A stretch of DNA of 64,000 nt, taken from the NCBI GenBank assembly GCA_025201705.1, contig MU616640.1, forward strand, positions 1-64,000. The letters are read 5' to 3'. The stretch comes from Dissophora ornata. Taxonomy: Eukaryota; Mortierellomycota; Mortierellomycetes; Mortierellales; Mortierellaceae. Position 1 is the stretch's first letter, and the number at the start of each line of letters is the position of its first letter. This document shows positions 60,001-64,000 of the stretch, one piece after another. The notes beneath the pieces were generated by a model that saw only the letters and a program-made list of their open reading frames with translations, had not been told where the DNA came from and ran no database searches. Made by a program: the position numbers and the translations under genes.

Positions 60001-61277
60001 CCCTCCTTGCGTGCAGGCGGGCTTGCTGCAGTGCGATAAAGTCGGTGTTGTAGGTTGTCTTATTGTCTTTTAGGAAACGGTTATATTCGCAAGGATCAAT
60101 GCTTGGCTTTGGATCTGATCTCAGTGCGTGAGCTGGAACAAAAGGGAGGACAGGAGAGAAAGAGAGCAGAGGATAGGAGTGGTTGAAGTACACGAAGAAA
60201 AGGTGAACATTCAAGTTCCAGCGGGGGTCTTGAAGGACGTGAACATTTGGTTTAAATGAAAGAGGGGGGTTATACAGGATAGCGTGCGAAGGAGACATTT
60301 ACACAAGAAACCTTCCCTCTAGTAGGCGGGGGACCGACTCGACCTCCCTTGTACACTGATCATCCTCGGATGAAGAATGCAATAGGAAATGAAACTGAGG
60401 GAGTAACGTTTCAGTAAGAACGGCCCGGAAGAACCAAGGTGTTGGTTAGAAGACAGGTCGATTCTCTTCTCTCGCCCGCCTTCCCTTGCTGCTACTCGTA
60501 GTCATTCGTCTTTCCTCCCCTCCACTTCCTCTGTCGTCGGAACATGACTCTTCAGACTGAATGAAGAAAGCACGGCAAGGGAAAGGACATCGTACATCTC
60601 ACTAATGACACGACACAGACTGAGGACGGATGCAGTAGAGGCGGTATTCAGACGCGGGTAAAACCATTTTATTAACGGCCATTCATTGACTCTTTTGAAT
60701 CAAAGATGAGTATGGTCTTTATTCCTTTCACTGTTGCCCATGACATCAAGAAAACTGGTGTGGTCATGTATTTCTTAGATGTGATCTCTCATGAATAAAG
60801 AAAACAACATGTGCCCTTTGTCGACGTTCCGTTTCCCCACCTCCCTTTTTTCCTTCCCTCCCACACCACGGTAAGCTGCAGTCATTTAAAAAGGGAGGAC
60901 TGGCTCGCTTCTTATTTGTGAGCTGCTCCTTTTTTTCCACTTTTTCGCGTGCTCGATTTCTTGTTAATGGCTCCTTCCCCTCTTTTCAGTTCAAAGGGGA
61001 TCGGATCATCACCTCCCTCTTCAGCCCTCGCCCAATCCCATAACAAATCAAACTGTTCATGCTAATTATGAATGCATTTAATCCTTCCATTCCTTCCCTG
61101 CTCTAGCTTGTGTTTATTGATTAGGGCGATGGAAAAGGAGGGGAGACAATCGAGGAAATCTTTCTCGCGGGCGCAGAAGGAAAAAAGGGACAAAGGGGAG
61201 CGACAACATTTTTTTTCTTTCCTTCTACGCCACTCCACATCCCAACAACATTCCTTGAATGAATGTATTAGTTTTTT
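57081..61277. other. Gene-poor region of 4.2 kb
   Basis: Lies between the RapGAP start and the M20 stop. It contains an A17 run near 57549, a CT/CA repeat (57832-57870), a GT repeat near 59326-59340 and A/T-rich DNA. A minus-strand open frame at 58645-59223 (192 codons) starts with ATG but has no recognisable domain and an S/L/F-rich composition typical of non-coding reading frames; it is not called. No tRNA was identified. Confidence 0.5.
57832..57870. repeat. CCCT/CT/CA simple repeat
   Basis: Pyrimidine tract running from ccctccctccc into ctctctctctctc and cacacaca. Confidence 0.85.
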
Positions 61278-62781
61278 TTACAGGGTGTGCATCTGGAAGT
61301 CTTCCTTGACGCGTTGCAGGAAAGCAGGGTCGAGCAGGCATTCTACACCTGTCATCGCCAAGGCCTTGGCTGCCCTCAGGGTTGCGACGTGTCCCACAGG
61401 GCAAGCCGCTGCCGCAGCAAACTCCTTGGTGTGGAGTCCTGCTGATTTATCATCAACTCCCGCCAGGTTCATGATGTTGAACATTGGATGAATCCCTGGC
61501 ATAGCATAGGTCAAATTGCCCATGTCTGTCGAGCCCGAGAGTTTGGACTGCTGTTGAACCTTGGAGACATACTGCAGTCCTAAGCTGTTCATCACCTGCT
61601 CAAACTTGACAGCTAGCGGTTCGTTTGTTAAAATGTCTAAATCGTGCGCGACAGATAATTAATTGATGCTGTACGGTCATCAAGAGGCAGCAACAAAGAC
61701 ATGCATCCAATAGCTTGCCTTTGAGGTGCGTGCCCCACTTCAGTTTATAAGTGCATCCAGTCGAATTAGCTGCAGCTTCAAAGATCTTCTCGACCTTGGC
61801 CTTCATTTCTTGTACCTGTGCGTATTTGGGTGCTCGGACAGTGTATACGCTCTTTGTGTATTCTGGAATAATATTCGGGGCTTGACCACCGTTCACAATG
61901 ATTCCGTGAACGCGATGATCCAAAGGTATTTGCTGACGCATAAGCCCTATGCTGGTATACACCTGCATGGCGGCATCGAGCGCGTTAATGCCCTCCCAAG
62001 GGGTAGTTGAAGCATGTGAGGCCTTTCCAAAGAACTCCAGGTTCACAGTGTTCAGGGACAAGAATGGTGTGTAAATCACATCCGCGTTGGCGCCATGGAG
62101 CATCATGCAGACGTCGACGCCTTCAAAATCGCCCGCATTCAGCATGGTGACCTTGCCGGCGTCATGCTCTTCGGAGGGAGTGCCAAAGAGCTTGATCTGG
62201 GCTGAGAGTTGGAACTCCTCAATGACAGCTTTGAGCGCCAAAGCAGTAGCGACACCAGAGATGGCAATCAGGTTGTGTCCGCAGGCGTGTCCAATCCCAG
62301 GAAGGGCGTCGTACTATGCACAAAGTTGGGAAATGCTCGCCCGATTAGGATAACCTTTTGCCATGGGAAAATATTTGTATGCCATACTGAAATCATAATA
62401 CCTCAGAGCAGATGCCGATCGTAACAGGGCTCGATTCGCTTCCGGCGCGGGCCACAAAGGCGGTCTCAAGTCCTGATTTCCCCTGCTCGACTTTGAATCC
62501 CTTGGTGATCAGATACTCTGTCATCCAGGCGTGCGACTTGAATTCTTCGAGGCCTAGCTCAGGATTGTCATGGATCTATGCAAACGGTTATAGAAATATT
62601 GTGAGATTTTGTTTGTATCGCCCCCTTTTGACTGCCGAAAAGAGGGATGAATAAGGTGGCATACCTCCAAACTGAGCACGCGGAGTTCTTTTGAAGCTGC
62701 TTCAATGGTTTCGTGAACACATTTGGCGTACTTGTTGGACTGCCACAGCTCTGAAGGCTGGACTCCAGTTGATAGTGTCAT
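61278..62781 (-). CDS. M20-family peptidase (PM20D2/ACY1L2-like amidohydrolase)
   Basis: Four exons (62781-62665, 62575-62402, 62313-61719, 61636-61278) give 414 residues. M20 peptidases are zinc hydrolases of N-acyl or dipeptide bonds; the PM20D2 type cleaves unusual dipeptides such as beta-alanyl-lysine. Evidence: ICSEYDALPGIGHACGHNL (His106 and His110 zinc-site region), LFGTPSEEHDAGK (Glu145/Glu146, catalytic region), MMLHGANADV, FFGKASHASTTPWEGINALDA (dimerisation lid), NGGQAPNIIPE and SGSTDMGNLTYAMPGIHPMF near the C-terminus. No signal peptide is visible, so it is likely cytosolic. The third intron is a GC-AG intron (donor AAAG|GCAAGC at 61718, acceptor TTTAG before 61636), forced by the reading frame. 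The C-terminus QMHTL is not a peroxisomal signal. Confidence 0.9.
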
Positions 62782-63015
62782 TCTGATAATGAGAAACGGC
62801 CCCTGAAATTATTTAGAGATGTGTTTGTGAGTTGTGGCCTTCAAGAATGGCGAATTCTTGGAAGGAGGTGAAGGAATGAGTGATTCAGTAAATGCGAACG
62901 AATGGTAAGAACGAGTATCCCCTCGCGAGGACGTTGGTAGTAAAATTATACGACATGGTTCACACAGGTCGGTTATTCAACGTCACAAGTTTATTACTAT
63001 CTTCGCATTATAGCT
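62782..63015. promoter_or_regulatory. M20 promoter / glutathione reductase 3' UTR
   Basis: 234 bp. No specific element is claimed. Confidence 0.4.
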
Positions 63016-64000
63016 TTAGTTCTTCTTGAGGTTACCCTTGGTCAGGGTCACCAGCTCCTCGGCACTGGTAGGGTGGAGAGCAACAGTGCTATCAAAATCG
63101 GCCTTGGTGGCGCCCATCTTGACTGCGACAGCGAAACCCTGCAGCATCTCGTCGCTTCCAGGGCCGACAAGATGGATACCAACAACCTTCTCCTCGGGTC
63201 CGGCGCAGATCAGCTTGAACGCGGAGGGGGTCTTGTGTGTCTTCATCGCGTTGTACATGCCCGAGAACTCTGACACGTAGACGTTGAGGTTCTCAGCACC
63301 GTATTCCTTCTTGGCCTGTTCTTCCGTCAGACCAACGGCTCCGGCGGTAGGATGTGAGAAGATGACTGAAGGAACGTTTCTATAGTCGAGCTTGGAGTTC
63401 TTAAACTGCTCAGGTCCAAACAAGCGATCAGAAAGACGGCGTCCAGCAGCAATGGCGACGGGGGTCAATTGTTCGACACCACAAACATCTCCAAGAGCCA
63501 AAATCTCAGGGACGGCAGTCTGCTGGTACTCATCAACAGAAATGTATCCTTTCTCGTTGAGAGTAACATTAGCCTTGTCGAGGTTGAGTCTCGCCACCAA
63601 GGGCTCACGTCCAATGGCCCAGAGAACAGTATCGAATTCCGCCGAGCCCAGAACGCCATCAGATTCATAGTTAACATTGATAGCATTGTTCTCTGACTTG
63701 GCCAAGGATTGGACGTGACTGTTGGTGATGATCTTGACACCGTTGCTCAGCATCTCTTTCTTGAGAGTATCCTTGATGATATGGTCGAATGGACGCAGGA
63801 TTTCCTGGGTCCTTGAGAAAATGCTGACCTCGGACCCTATAATATCCAATGACACAGTTCATGTTAACCAACAGTCGTCTTCCGTTCTATTGCGAAGAAA
63901 AATGTAACCGGAAGTCCCAGCACCACGTCCTTACCGAGAGCATGGAAGATGCCAGCAAGCTCGACACCAATATAACCGGTACCGACAACAGCAACGCGCT
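63016..64000 (-). CDS. GLR1: Glutathione reductase, C-terminal part (continues beyond window)
   Basis: Partial at the right edge: the visible exons are 64000-63935 and 63836-63016, joined through a GTAAGG...ATAG intron (G|GG gives Gly). Glutathione reductase uses NADPH and FAD to reduce glutathione disulfide, maintaining thiol balance in cytosol and mitochondria. Visible segments are the NADPH-binding [16 protein letters not shown] (GxGxxG) and [50 protein letters not shown] (FAD contact), [48 protein letters not shown] and the catalytic HPTSAEE (His-Pro-Thr-x-x-Glu-Glu). The N-terminal half with the FAD GxGxxG and the redox disulfide is not in the window. The C-terminus ends in a short Lys/Asn tail. 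Confidence 0.95.

Overview
The window is a stretch of fungal nuclear DNA. Most genes are split by short introns (about 50-120 bp) with GTAAGT-like donors and CAG/TAG acceptors, poly(A) signals follow several stops, and mitochondrial presequences are visible. Wee1, a high-affinity iron permease (FTR1), Rsm22, kinase-Sel1 proteins and an F-box/LRR protein together suggest an early-diverging fungus. Mucoromycota, and within it a Mortierella-like lineage, is my best guess; this is inference from gene style, not a database result. All exon joins were worked out by hand from splice consensus and reading-frame continuity.

Layout: a 5'-incomplete extended-SDR gene (1203-2686, +); an F-box/LRR protein (3169-4593, -); a divergent pair of a mitochondrial-type RRM protein (5080-5625, -) and SelO (5974-8471, +); a decayed fragment of an LRR-like family (about 8590-9010, -); FTR1 (9735-11194, -); a Wee1-type kinase (11411-13936, -); an unrecognised 1,169-residue protein (15589-20497, +); glutaryl-CoA dehydrogenase (20973-22797, +); a decayed FAD-monooxygenase copy (about 22940-24045, -); two adjacent kinase-Sel1 genes (24135-27254 and 27613-29244, -); the intact seven-exon FAD-monooxygenase (30491-32439, -) and another decayed copy (about 32900-33545, -); a divergent mitochondrial pair of CLYBL (33821-35936, -) and Rsm22/METTL17 (36370-38983, +); two tandem paralogues of about 1,100 residues (39104-42488 and 42881-46296, -); a giant RapGAP of about 3,093 residues (47179-57080, -); a gene-poor 4 kb; an M20 peptidase (61278-62781, -); and the C-terminal part of glutathione reductase (63016 to the right edge, -).

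Housekeeping genes (SelO, GCDH, CLYBL, Rsm22, glutathione reductase, Wee1, RapGAP) alternate with accessory, duplicating families: kinase-Sel1, the LRR-like tandem family and the FAD-monooxygenase family. Each accessory family has paralogues, and two have decayed relatives nearby, so the window shows active gene birth and death. The most interesting candidate for something undescribed is the tandem LRR-like family. Both copies carry a predicted coiled coil, then a conserved Cys/His cluster (C-x-C-x2-H-x8/9-H-x2-H-x3-H), then a long leucine-rich C-terminal half.

No tRNA, rRNA, CRISPR array, complete transposon or viral gene was recognised.
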